From NCBI GenBank assembly GCA_963573305.1, contig OY754330.1, positions 6,076,001-6,140,000 of the forward strand: DNA of 64,000 nucleotides, read 5' to 3'. Under the pieces are notes generated by a model that had not been told where the DNA came from, ran no database searches, and saw only the letters and a list, made by a program, of their open reading frames with translations. Position 1 is the first letter of the stretch; each line of letters opens with the position of its first letter. The DNA is from Pyrrhosoma nymphula (lineage: Eukaryota > Arthropoda > Insecta > Odonata > Coenagrionidae). This document shows, piece by piece, positions 1 to 13,200 of this stretch. Position numbers and translations under genes: made by a program.

Positions 1-1251
1 CATATGCTGCGAATCAGCTGTTGGAGGGAATCACGGGTCTAAGGCCCATCTACGGAGAAGGTTGATTACGCATATCTAATGAGTACTCATACATAGTGTG
101 CTTCAAGAATTTGACATCCCTTGTGGTGAAGAGCCTCAGCCTTTTTGCTTCATTTCATGTTCTAGTAATGACGCCTTGACAAAGCTTCCATGTTTCGTAG
201 AATACAGGGTAATAACTTTCATACTATTTACGCTCTTAATACACTCTGCATATGTAAAGCCGAAAACTATAGCAAGAATACAACTCATCACGATACGGAA
301 TGGGATAGCAAGTTCGGGAAATATTTGTAATTGAATGTGGGCTAAATGATTTACCTACGTTCATTCCATACCAACTTCACTTTGAAAAAGTCTAAGCCTT
401 GCAGAATTAAGTTTTATGAACATTAAAATATGATTCTCATATCTCGTAATGAAATCATAAATGCATTTAGTTTGAAGAGCGTACCTCCGATAATCGTTCA
501 TATCAAGTTCATATACTTTCACGGAATGCGTGATCGTCTGCAGCTTACAGCTGTTAGCGGTGTTTGCAGCATTAGCTAGCGGCAGGGAGAGGAGTCACAT
601 CATTACGTCAAACGTAGATTTACTCTAACAATAATGGGGTGAGCTCTTTTTTGAGCAAATCTTGAGTGAGCAAATTTTGTATTTGTAGATTTACTCGGCA
701 TGCAATAGTTTGCCGTCATGTTTTCGCGCTGTTGCTAATTTTCACTTTTTAATTAGTCAGCAAAAATACTTGATGTCATTTTTTAATGCGATGGCTTGAA
801 TTTCATATTCCAGGGGTTATAATCTTTCGATTAAAACAATAAAAAAATAGGAAACTACCCTATTGTGCATCTAGAATTACATTCACTGAATAATTATGAT
901 CCATCTTGCAAGCAATATTGTTGATCGTAATGTATTCGCTAGTTTCACTGTTGTTCCTAGTCATCCGTCGCCCGGATAGGAATTTTATTATTTTTCAGGT
1001 GACAAGGTTCTGTGAGGCCTGATTGAAAATCATTTGGAATTTGAAACTTCTCTTAAGCAACCATGCAAACAGAACCATTTTTGGATACTTATCAAGTCCC
1101 TTAATTTTACTAAGGTAATACTTAAAGAGAAAAGTGTGGAGCTCTCATGAGAAAGGTACATTCATGTATGAAATTGTGTACCGTGTTACCGTGAACCCAA
1201 GGACAACCAAGCTCGAGAGAATAGTCAAATATGAGAATCACATTCACCAAC
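1..1251. other. Intronic DNA beyond the last visible anillin exon
   Basis: After the donor at 1251-1250 (AAG|GTTGGT) no continuation of the anillin homology domain or PH domain is found on the minus strand up to the window edge. Nothing else is recognised. Confidence 0.5.
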
Positions 1252-4200
1252 CTTTCTGATATGATATTTGGCCTCATGACTTAGAATTTCCTTCCTTACT
1301 TGGAGACCATAAATTTCAAGGGTGACTTTAAAGTCACTGTACAATCCAGAGAGACGTATGCCGTGGTAAAAATGAAGACTAGGAGCCATCCTGCCTTTGC
1401 AAAGGCTAGCAGTTGAGAGCATTTCTGTAGCTATTACCTTCTCTTGATGTTTGACCAGGCAAACAAAATGATGAGTGAAGTCAACTGAAACAGAGCAGAG
1501 GGTGATAATGTAATAAATTAGCTCAGATAATCATGTGTTACAACCATATCCTCTAAACTTCAACCATTGAGACACAGGTATCAAATTGTTGACCACATTT
1601 TAGGAAGCTAAAAGAAAACCATTGGACACAAAAAAATGGCATAAAAATGATAATATATATCACAACCTCAGATATGTTACAAATAGCCCTCCCTCACCCT
1701 TTTGATAACTGATATTTGGCAAAAAATGAGGGGCTTATAGTCACGCAAATATAGTATATAGTTTTATTGTTTCTGCATTATTGAAGAGAAATATATCGAA
1801 GGTCACATTTGAAATACCACTCCCCTACCTACAGAAAAACCAGACAAGACTAAAAAAAAACTCCAAATGTAAGGCATATTATTCTGATGCGAATGACATA
1901 GTAGTTATAACTTTCCCAAAAATATATTATATATTTCGGTAATGTGCAGCTTTCACGTGGAATGTAAAAATTCTTTTTACTGAATACGTCCCATAAAAAA
2001 GGGGTGTGTCTTATATGCCTGTGAGTCTCATATGCTGTCAAATACTGTATTCCTATAAGGCTGGTCGCCCTTTTTTCAGCCTTCATTCCTAGATTTAATC
2101 AGCAATGTGACTGCATCGTGGGGTTGCATAATTACTTTTCCGCACTATTATTGGGCTGTTAAAAAAAAACAAAGACAAGAAAGAAAATTAATGATATCAT
2201 AAAAAAATTGCAAGCTCTTGAGACAATTGTTGAATATACGTGTGAAGTTGTTCGTGTCTTTCGATGGGTATCTCAGCTGTTCTCAAGAATTGAAAAATAC
2301 TTGAGACACTGTTGCATTGCAGGATTCATAAGGTCTTTACCGAGGTGCTACAGTAGACCCTCGATTTTACGTAGTTGGAGGGACAAAGAAAGAGGCAGTA
2401 TGTAAAATCAAAGGTTAACAAAAATAGATGATGTAATAAAATTTTTGAAGTCTCTCCATTGTATTTAAATCAAGGCATGAGTCATTTTCATCATGAGGCA
2501 AATTTATTTTGGTGAGTGGCTTTGATTTGAATTACCATATTTGATGGCACATAAGACCCTCAAATTTATTTTTTAACCCAAACAACTGCTTAAAATTTAC
2601 GGGGTGTGGTATATTTTATCATTACATTAAAATTTATGATAATAAGAAAAAAGGAAAAAAGATTTGCTCAAATGAGAAGTTCGAAATAACTCTACAAAAT
2701 ATGATGAACAAGCCGAAAAAGAGATAATTATTTTCTATTTCCCTTACTCAAGGGCCCCAGAAGCGCTGACCCTTGAAGTCTCCCAATGTGACCCCTTCCC
2801 ACCATTTAGTACCTCAAGCAAAAAGGGGAGAGTCGACACCATTGGCAACCTTTGACATAAGTTTTTCTCACCCACAAATCTCTCGTGGCATTATCGGAAA
2901 GTCTTTCCTTATTCAGGCATGGCAATGCCCCACATTTCCTCAGTATTCTCGAAAAAAATCGATCCCTAACCTTCATACTTACGTAAAAATCTTTACTTTC
3001 AAAACCCATGGCATTGATAATGCTGAAAATTATCGACACGCAAGGTGAATGAAACTTATATTGAAGCGATAAGAATTAAAAAATGTCCATTTCATTATTC
3101 AGCTTTTTACGTAACTTACATTTTTAAATACGGGATTTTGGAAACAAGATGTTTACTTTATATTCCGGTAATTCATGTAACCTTTACATAGCAAAATTTC
3201 ATCCCCATGAGTCTTATTATGTGCAAAATTAAACACTTCTTTGAAACTAAATAATTTTGGACGATTTATAAGTGGTTGTCTATGTTGTCAGGATGCCGCG
3301 CACGGAGCAGAAGCTTGGCAATAGCCAATACTCCATAATACCCATACTGTCAACTAAATGTGGAACGCGCTATAGAAATGGTTTCATCAGAGCTACATTA
3401 TTGTCAAGATCAGCCATGCCTACCTTTTCGCACAAATCAGAATATAGGTAAATTCCTAGTGATGGACAAAAATGAGTAACGTTTTATACCATGGAGAAAA
3501 AATATAGAGAAAACCTATGTAAATTTGAAAATGTTTTAAACTTGTAAATATTGTAAATAACACTTGTTAATCATTGGATGGTTGGTCCGGTAGGGTTTGG
3601 GTGGAACTCGAAGTGCAGCCATCCTCCCGTGGTGAGTTCTGGGTCGTTTTGTAAAGAAAGCAGAGTGATGCACACACAATGTAATTTGAAAAATACCGCC
3701 AAATTTATGAATGGAAGAATTAAAGTGATAGTGTTGCTGAAGCAGCTTTACGTTCATAGGACTTTCAAAAATGTGTATTCAAATACAGTAAAACTTCGAT
3801 TTTGCGCACTTTGATTTTACATCGAGTCTTGTTTTTACGCAGCGACACTCAAGTCTGGCCGGAAAGCATAGGGAATTGCAATGGTGAAACTTCGATTTTA
3901 CATCTTTTCTTGATTTTACGCAGTTTTTTGATTTTGCGCAGCATAACCTCAGCCCCAAAGAGACAGTTAATTTTGATTTTACGCAGTTATCTTTTGACTT
4001 CGCGCAGGAAACCTCAGTATTGAAGACAATTCTGATCTCAATTTCATCTACATATCGTCAGTTTCTCAAGGAATTACGCATGACTACAGTCGTGTTTAAT
4101 CGATCGTATCAAAATATAGGTATAGCATTACAATGCGTGGTATCGAACAAAGCTAGATTGATAACAGCGTCGGTCATGCTTTCCTTTCACAAACCTCCAA

Positions 4201-7200
4201 ATCATGTTCCCACGTAATTACTTCACATCCTCCGTGTAGTAATCGCGTATGATTGGGGAGTCTGGGGTAGTCGGCCCTCCAGAGTCATCTGAGCCCGGCA
4301 ACACTTCATATCATCTCCGCTAGATGGTAATGACGTAAGAACCTTTCGAGGCAATCCAAGCTCGACTTTTGTCCTTAAGGAGTTTGGAATTCGCCTGGAG
4401 CATCTAGGGAATGATGCTCTATATCGTGTTCGCGTTCAGGGTTGGAAAATTCCGACAGGAGTATTATGAATTTATGTTCTTCATTCATCTCCCTGAGTTG
4501 CAAAAATGAATACAGAAATGGTTGACACGACGTCGTGCTGTTGAGTGTGAAACTGAAAATATCACGAATCTAATTATTACTTCCCCCTGCGGCCTCTCAG
4601 TATTAATTCAGCTTCCTTTACATACGCGAATATCCCTCTTGGTTCAAATTAGCCGTAGCAGGATATCGAAACCACCAAGATACGGCAATCGCCGTCCATG
4701 TGTACCTACTTTTGATTAACAAGGGGAATATACGCCCGTCGGGTGGCCAATCGAGCTCAAATTCTCTGATTCGGTAGTCCATGGTTATTAATTCAATATG
4801 CCGAAGCGAGACGACGCACCTCTCGTAACTTTTTGAGAAAAAAGCATTTAAAAATCGTAAAAAAGCATGTTGTGGTATGTAAGCTCTCTTTATAACCAAT
4901 TTCAAAATGGCGGCGGTGGCCCAGTGGATAAAGCATGTTGTGGTATGTAAGCTCTGATTATTTTATTTTTATTTTATTTATATCAATAACCTGAATACAG
5001 CCTCGAGGACCATTTTCCATCAGGCGTTGTAACAAAGGACAACCAATATATGTTTATAACCAATTTCAAAATGGCAGCGGTGGCCCAGTGGATAAGGCGC
5101 TCGTCTGCGATAGTGAAGGTCCCAAGTTCGCTCCCCAATAATGGACACTTTTTTAACTTTTTTTTAAAGGTTTTTATTGTTTAAATTTTCATATATTGTT
5201 CTCTTACCATCATTACTTCAATGAAGAATATTTTTAAGGCAATTATTTTAAATATTAATGAGTTGCGTACAGGGTAGGGAATGGAGCAATGGCTAAAATA
5301 ACATTTTCAAGGGTGTTAATATATATTTATTTGTTATATTTAAAGGTATAATAGGATATTGAGATTATAAATCGTGCAAATGATAAATAAAGAAGCAACT
5401 GGAGTGGTTAGGTAGTGTACTGGCCTTCTACATCCTATTCTCGGGTACGAATTTCCGGATCATTCCGAAATCCCATCCTTGAGTGTAATGTGGATTACAA
5501 CGATGGTTCAGTACACCGTCCTTCGGATGGGATGTTAAACCATGGTCCCCTTGGTGCCATTCGTAAAGAGTAGGCTAATGCCGACGCCGGGTTTCTATCC
5601 AACCTCCATCCTCTGTTCCAAATCCCTACCTGATCCATTACCGATTCCCAATGGAAGCATAAGCAGTCTTTAGGGTGGATTTAACCCTCAATTACTTATT
5701 CCAATGCCATTACTCTGTCCCCACCTCTATATATGACGATTTATAATCGCAATATCCTAATATACCTTTAAATATAACAAATAAATATATATTACCACCC
5801 TTAAAAAGGTTATTTTAGCCATTGCTCCATTCCCTACCCTGTAAGCGACTCATTAATATTTAAAATAATTGCCTTAAAAATATTTTTCATTGAAATAATG
5901 ATGATAAGAACAATATATGAAAATTTAAACAATAAAAACCTTGAAAAAAAAGTAAAAAAAGTATCTGTGAGTGGGGATCGAACTTGTCGAACTCGAAGTT
6001 GAACAACACACCAGCTTTGGAGCTCGAGGAAGAGAGTGATGTAATGGATGACAATGATGCAGTGCCTGTTCATCCTTCCGGTAGTGATATTAAAGAAGCC
6101 TTTAGGAATTTGCACAATTTTTGTTATGCACATTCAGAGATTAGTGAAGGCCATATTGAAAACATTAATGCATTAGAGGCAGTTGTGAATAAAATATTTG
6201 AGAAGGGTTTGCAACAAATTACAATCAAAGATTTTTTTCACCCAAAATGAGTGATTTAATAAAAAAAGAAATTGTTTTTTAAATAAATCCCCGTAAATCA
6301 GAGCTTAAATAAAGTATATGACTAAGTTTTCTAAAAATGAAGTGCAAGTTTTATCGTAAAAATTATACTCTTCCTCAACACCAACTCTTGATTTTACACA
6401 CTTTGATATTACACAGTGCCCATATTTTGGTCCCTCCAACAGCGTAAAATCAAAGTTTTACTGTATACCATTTTTATCTTATTTATTTTTAAATCATATT
6501 GAAAGTTCGCACTAAAGAACGCGACTATGACAAAGGCACATGCAGCATTAGTCACTTTTTAATCCTGCTGCACGACAGGTTAGTACCAAAATATGAGGAC
6601 TATTTTACTGTAACTATTTTCTAAGCACCTCTTGCTACTGGAATGTAACTGTAGTGTCTCAAATAGATTTGTTATAAAATCGTTATAAAATGTAAAACTT
6701 TGAAATATTGCTAAAATAGAAAATTTATCACATATTTCATTGCAATGCGCGACTAAAAGATATCATATAAATATAATATATATGATTTTAAGTCAATTTT
6801 AATACTTTTAAAATCGTTTACATGATATAGGACTGCAGTCATACCACCCTTACATATTTAAAAAAAATTTTGAAAGTTTAAGGTTTTTAATGATTTTTAA
6901 CGAACTTTAACAGCAATGCACTACTGAAAGATGTATATTTTTAAAAATATTTTATTATTTATTTTTCTTGTCTATACCAATGGCAAATTTTGTGTGCTAT
7001 TGCATTCCGAAATAAAATAATTCATTTTTTTCGAACCACCCTACTACTCACCCTGTGTGAAATGGAAGATGGCTGTGCCCAGCACGAAGTTTGACTTGAC
7101 ACGAGAAATTATTTTGCATTTTTAACCTAAGAGCCTAGAGACCTTCAGAGTGAAACTAAAATTAAGAATTCAACCAAAAAAATCTAAACTTAACAACTCC

Positions 7201-10200
7201 TCTTATACGACACAGTTTCAGGCAATACTTTGTGGAAGTCAATCATACTGGGAGTAAAGGATTGAACACTGCAGCTTCCACTTAGATATTTATTAAACAC
7301 GACCATGGTTTCGTAGCGGTGCTACATCATCAGGTGAACAGAAAGTCTAGCATAAGTGGTATATATAGTACAAAACCGTTGGGAAAAGTGGGGGGGGGTG
7401 GAAAGGAAGAGGTTAAAGGAGGAGAGGGGGAGGAGGGGGGTGGGGGTGGGGTGTAGTTGTTGGAGGTGAGGTGACTCAGAAAATCCAGCACAACCAAGGG
7501 GTCTAATCTGCGCAGCAGATAGTCTAGAGCAGCCTTTTACAATAAAACTACCCTTAAAAATCTACTCGGATCCAACAAAGACAAGGAGAAGATAGAGCAG
7601 CAGAGCGGCGTCTACATGCTCGAGTGTTCAGATTGCCCAGCAATATATATCGGGCAAACAGGGAGGAAGTTTGCCACTAGAGCAGCAGAACACCGTGCCT
7701 GCTTCATAAATAGGAAGGAGACCTCCCAATTCGCTAAACATTTGCTGGACGAAGGCCACAACAGCGAATTCGTCCCAAAGGCCCTACACCTCGAGAGGAA
7801 GGGGCGGAGATTAGACGCCTTGGAAGAGTTGGAAATTCTGAGTCACCTCACAACAAAACAACTCGTCAATGACCATTTGTATCCCTCACGCTCTCCCCTC
7901 CTGCATTTTCCCTACCTTACCCATTACCCACCCACTGAGACAACCGCTGCCCTACTCCCTTCTCGAGGGGACGCAGATTAGACCCCTTGGTTGTGCTGGA
8001 TTTTCTGAGTCACCTCACCTCCAACAACTACATCCCACCCCCCACCCCACCCCCCTCCTCCCCCTCTCCTCCTTTAACCTCTTCCTTTCCACCCCCCCCC
8101 CCCACTTTTCCCAACGGTTTTGTACTATATATACCACTTATGCTAGACTTTCTGTTCACCTGATGATGTAGCACCGCTACGAAACCATGGTCGTGTTTAA
8201 TAAATATCTAAGTGGAAGCTGCAGTGTTCAATCCTTTACTCCCAGCAATTAACAACTCCTCTTGTTGCTTGACATAGGTATCCAAATAACGTAATCCACT
8301 TACCATCACCATTTACAACTTTTTGAAGAAATTCTTTCTTAAGAGGCAGTGTGATGTCACAAATATCTAGATCTCCTTTCTCTAGCCCCAGGGTTGATGT
8401 ATCCGATTGAGAGCTTTGCTTGGGCCACAGCGTTCCTTCCACTTTTATCCTCTGGATCTCATTTAACGCTGCTTGCCTCCGATGAGCTGGAAAAAGTGCA
8501 AGCAGCATGAATCAAGTTAATATTTCTTTCCAGAATAGACCCAGCTATGAGTGATGAACATGGTAAGTTTATGAAACACCCAAATAATGTATCATAGAAA
8601 TCATTGTTAAAAATTAAAACTAAATATTTCATACTTGTACAGTAAAAAAAATTGAAAAATACATAAATTCCTTGCTCTTCATGAACAAACAAGACAAAAG
8701 GATAAAGATTTTTCTTCAGTACCATAGGGAGACAACACAAAAATGGTATAATGATATATGTAGCATAATCTGAGCTAACTACAAAGTCACTTTCTTCATT
8801 GGCTACATGGTCCAGTAATGACAGCAACAGCACATGAAGTATTGATGTGCCTACTTCACACCTAGAACGGCATTTTGGACAATTCAATTCCAAAATAAAT
8901 GGCATATAAAAGTGTAACATTCTTTAAATTTTCCCTCATACAGTGGAACCTTGATCTGTCGTTCTCGCAAGGATCGTTTTCCCACTACTATCGTTCACCG
9001 TTCTTAGTCCCATCTGAAGCTCCATATTGGTAACGTTATTTATTCCTGCATGCATCATTCTCCGAAGTATCGTTTTCCCACAACGATCATTTGTATATCA
9101 CAGTCCCGCTACAACATTTCCTGCATACTGCGTTTGAAAAAAAATAAAATGAAGAATTTACATTGTTTTATTTGTGCTGCCATCTCTTAATACTAAAATG
9201 TTGGAGATGCAGTCACACAATCACATTGTGCACTTTGTAGTAGAATCCGTGACCGTGATAGCGTCGTTCCCCGAGTTCATTTTGTTGCAAGTGGTTCTGA
9301 GTGCATTCATCCATAGTTTTCATTCACTTACTGTTGTCACTTTTTGTTTGTTTATAAGTTTCATTTAATTTTTCTTCAGATCATGGCTCATCCTAAGAAG
9401 AAAGTAAGAACTTTGCGACACCATCTCAGAATATAGAAGAAGTAGAAAATAATACGGGGGAGAAACGTGTGGACATAGCAAAACACCTCGGGTTGTCGGC
9501 TAGCTCATTAAATTCAATCTTTGTGAAAAAGGACGAGATCAGAGAGCAAATAGATAAATGTGGTAACGCGTCCAAGAAGAGAAAAACTGCCGGGAAGTTG
9601 ACATTTGTGGAAATGGAAACGGTGCTCTTCGCTTGGTACCATCAGCATATATTTTTTCATCCTTCATCCGCTGTAGTGGAGTAGTAATTTCCAGATGGTG
9701 AGATGTCCATTATCCATTTTCCCTGTGTAAGCACTTTCATCGTATGGTAGCTGCTCCTCCCATCTTGCTACGCATGCATCCCCGGATTCTTTAGTTTGCC
9801 CCAAATCGCCAACGAGTTATGGTTCTCAGCTTTGTTTACGCTTTTCCGATCTACTCTTATCCCATCTCCCCAAACTCGAATGTGAATCAAAAGGCAAGGA
9901 AGGCAGAAGTTATAGGGACTACTTCTGGGTGGTGTCTGTCCGACACTGCCAGCGATTTATCTTGGGGTCTCTCGAGCTTCTTTCGGAGGGGTAAGGGATT
10001 CTGGGTTCGTCATCGACCTTGACGTGATGCTCCACCCCTACTCTTCTCTCCCCTCTCCAAAGCCCCTCCACTATTGGAAGCCACGTGAGAAGTTAGGGCG
10101 TGGGAAAGCGATGAGTGAAATGTGATACTTATGGATCGCGGTCGTAACTGATAAGGGACTTCCAGTGGGCAAGGATGATGATGCAGCCGTTCTTCATCTT

Positions 10201-13200
10201 AGAAAAGTCTTGGGGGAAATGAACAGACAGCAGGCTGGTAAATTTAAAGGCCTGCAGCGGTACGGTAAGGACTACGGTCTACGGTGAAAATTTTGGTACC
10301 TGGCACATTCACCTTATGTGATATCACTGGACACATGCCCAAAAACAATCATTTTGTTTTTATTTTCTGCGTGATCGTGTCTGATAGTGCATACTTCTCC
10401 AACTTTAACTTGAATCTGAGAAACGTGAAGAATTTCTTCCATTAACTCCTCATTTTAGTGCACATTATTTGCCTTTTTATAGAAAAATATAGCAGTACGG
10501 TGATTAACTCAGAAAATACAGGATCTTTTTCGTTAATTTTTGGATAGTACGTTCAGTCCAAACCCGGATAATGTGAAGCCCAATATTTTTGGTCCCTTGA
10601 ATTTTGAATTAACCAGGTTTTACTGTATTTCTTTCGTTTTGTCACCCAATTACCTGTTCTTACTTTTTCTTCTCATATTACTTACGAGGGCAGATCGGAA
10701 AGTAACGCACAATAATTTTTTTCTCCCCTAGTATTGCAGCTGGAATGTTTAAATTTCACGACGATATAGTTTGAAGTTTGCGCTATAGAGGGTATTTTGT
10801 TTTCATGTGCAGCTCTAGCGAGAGAAGCCTGAACTATGAAACAAACATGGCGCGCATGTTACTGTCGTCCAGGTGTGAAGAACAGCGAAGTGTAGTTCGA
10901 TATTTGTGGGCCAAAGGGCATTCACCGAGTGAAATTCACAGGGACATGCGTGGCGTATATGGTGACGACTGTCTGGACCGTAGCAATGTCTCCAGGTCGT
11001 GTGCATTCTTCCAAGAGGGCCACGTGAACTTTAGTGATTCGCCACGCTCAGGACGGCCGGTAACAGCTTCAACTCCGCAGAATGTCCGTGCCATTGAGGC
11101 AGCAATCTTGAAGGACCGGCGTGTGCACCTGCGAACCTTATCGCAGATGTTCAACATTTCCTATGGTGCAGTGTACGACATTGTTAATGACACGCTGAAA
11201 TTCCGTAAAGTTAGTGCTCGCTGGGTGCCTAAGAACCTGACAGACAAGCACAAGGGCCAGCGAATGATGACAAGCTTGGATCACTTAATGCGTTACGCCG
11301 CAGAAGGGCATGACTTTCTGAAAGGAATTGTCACTGGTGATGAGTGGTGGGCGTACCACTACACGCCATATGACTTTCATCTGTTTGGTCCCATGAAGAA
11401 ATTCCTGGCCGGCCAACACTTTGCAAAAGATGCGGAAGTGAAATCAGCATTCCGCAGATGGCAATACTCCCAACAAACGGACTTCTATGAACAGGGCATA
11501 TTGAAACTGGTACCACGATGGGAGAAATGAGTTGAAAAAATTGGTGACTATGTAGAAAAGTAGGTCAAAGATGTAACTTAATATGTGATTTGTTTGGTTT
11601 TGGTATATATTAAACCTTTTGGGAAAAAAATTACTGTGCGTTACTTTCCGATCTGCCCTTGTACTTTACCTTTATTTACTCAACTCCATATCCAGTTTTA
11701 GGTATAAAATCCAAAACTTTCCGAGTATTTCGTTGAGGCTTAGAAATAGTATGGATTTATTTTTGCCAAGAACTGGTGCTGATATACATAAAATTTCCTA
11801 TTATCCGTGCACGATTTTTTACCCATCGCCGATATTTTCCGTGATCTTTAGAAAATGATCTGACACAAAATCTTCATATTTTAATTTAAGTGGAGCTTAA
11901 ATACCTGTGCCCTTTTCATGCCATTGAAATTAACCTCATAAAATGTAATTCTTTTCCTTGCTCACTCAAAAGCAACGTTTTACGTTTACATTGCCATTTG
12001 CTCTACTTTCACACGAGACGATGAGCGATGGAAGAAACTTCTATATTGATTTGAAGTTTTTTTTTCAAATGATAAACAATCGTAAAGAATAAAATGTTAC
12101 CAATGATAAATGTACTGTATCACATAAGTGCTTTTATTGCCGTAGCCTCACATGCGGTTGCATTCAACCCAAAGGAACTGGAAGTTTTCTCCGCCCACAG
12201 TCTGACGAGAAAGATCCCGAGATCGCAGCTTGTACCCTCAACTTTGGAACTTTGTGATTAATCCGCCAACACAAGAGATTAGACATAGACAACAAGGTAT
12301 TAATTGCCACCCGGGCGTAGAGGGTCTCCCACAGTATGTCTTGATTCGTATGATGACCCAGAAAAAATGGCAAGAGGAAGAAGACAGTGAAACGGGCTTC
12401 CAGTACATGATGGATAAGGACATTTTTTACGCCTCAATTGGTCAAGGTCAAGGGAGGTAGGAAGGAAGTAGGGTAGGGGAATCGGTGGAGGCGATGGCGA
12501 CGGGACTAGCAAACGCGTAAGTCAGCCACTCTATGTAACCATTTTGCTGCGGAGTAGGGCGTAGTGGAAATACGAATACAATGTTGCCGCTAAAAGGATT
12601 TGCGATTGGGCGAAGAGAGCCCTCGGTGAGTCCTTAGGGCAGTCTAAACTGACGTATTATGCGCAAAAATAATAATATATTGTTTGTTTTCCGTAAATTA
12701 GGAGCACTATAAGAAATAAAATTGAAATTAAACCAGATATACAAGAATTCACTGTACATCAATAAAACTCCGAACTATCGTTTCCGACCGCCGACATGGG
12801 AGTTTTATTTAGTGTATGCACTAATTATTGACTAAATTTAAAGATTTCCAGCTTTAACGGAACATTCCTGTATAATTCCCGAGAATAATTACAGTTTCCT
12901 GTAAATTTCCACTCATTGGACGCCCTGCTAATGATTTCCCGTTTTCCTACATTCATCGTTTTTTTCGTCCATCCCCTTGAAAAATGATAGATCGAGGTTC
13001 CAATGTCTCGGTTTTTTCCATTTTTTTTAATTTCGGCATTTTGGGTACCAGTAATACATCTCCCATATGCAACAATTCCCTGTTCTCAGGCAACCTGTGT
13101 TAGGGGGCTTAATCTGTAAAATCACTTCCGAAATAACTCTTCTGGCCAAGAATCCTACTCAAATGAGTGATGAATTTGAGCTTTTTTTGCTCTCCCACTG

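Larger units (their letters stand above)
3786..6463 (+). mobile_element. Pogo/Tigger-like DNA transposon, decayed, with SINE insertions
   Basis: Left end CAGTAAAACTTCGATTTTGC and right end (inverted) CAGTAAAACTTTGATTTTAC are TIRs flanked by TA on both sides (3784-3785, 6464-6465). The last 90 codons of a Tigger-type transposase survive at 5984-6250; the catalytic centre is gone. The interior carries tRNA-derived SINE sequence and a 0.86 kb palindromic structure. The stretch TAACCAATTTCAAAATGGC plus GGTGGCCCAGTGGATAA occurs twice (about 4891 and 5053), a sign of local rearrangement. Confidence 0.75.
7248..8245 (+). mobile_element. Fold-back Penelope-like retroelement copy with hammerhead pLTRs
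   Basis: Two nearly identical arms in opposite orientation (7248-7512 and 7972-8245) flank a GIY-YIG endonuclease fragment. Each arm contains one hammerhead ribozyme and a long G-rich/C-rich run. Penelope-like elements are known for 5'-truncated copies bounded by pLTRs in inverted orientation, for a C-terminal GIY-YIG endonuclease and for pLTR hammerheads; all three are seen here. It lies in anillin intron 14, antisense to the gene. No reverse transcriptase remains. Confidence 0.85.
8941..13004 (+). mobile_element. Composite region bounded by pogo-like ends
   Basis: Left end CAGTGGAACCTTGATCTGTC and, inverted at 12987-13004, TTGGAACCTCGATCTATC look like a TIR pair. A pogo-type N-terminal fragment lies just inside (9383-9684). 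The interior is interrupted by a mariner element and other repeats. Whether one element originally spanned the whole stretch is inferred. Confidence 0.45.

Noticed and set aside
4618..4905. 95-codon minus-strand frame
   Set aside because: Lies in the decayed Tigger interior across duplicated SINE pieces, with no domain.
5066..5150. tRNA gene
   Set aside because: Box A and B words are present but arms do not pair as a tRNA and the sequence recurs as a SINE.
8459..8920. 153-codon minus-strand frame
   Set aside because: Overlaps the acceptor side of anillin exon 14 and is intronic; no recognisable domain.
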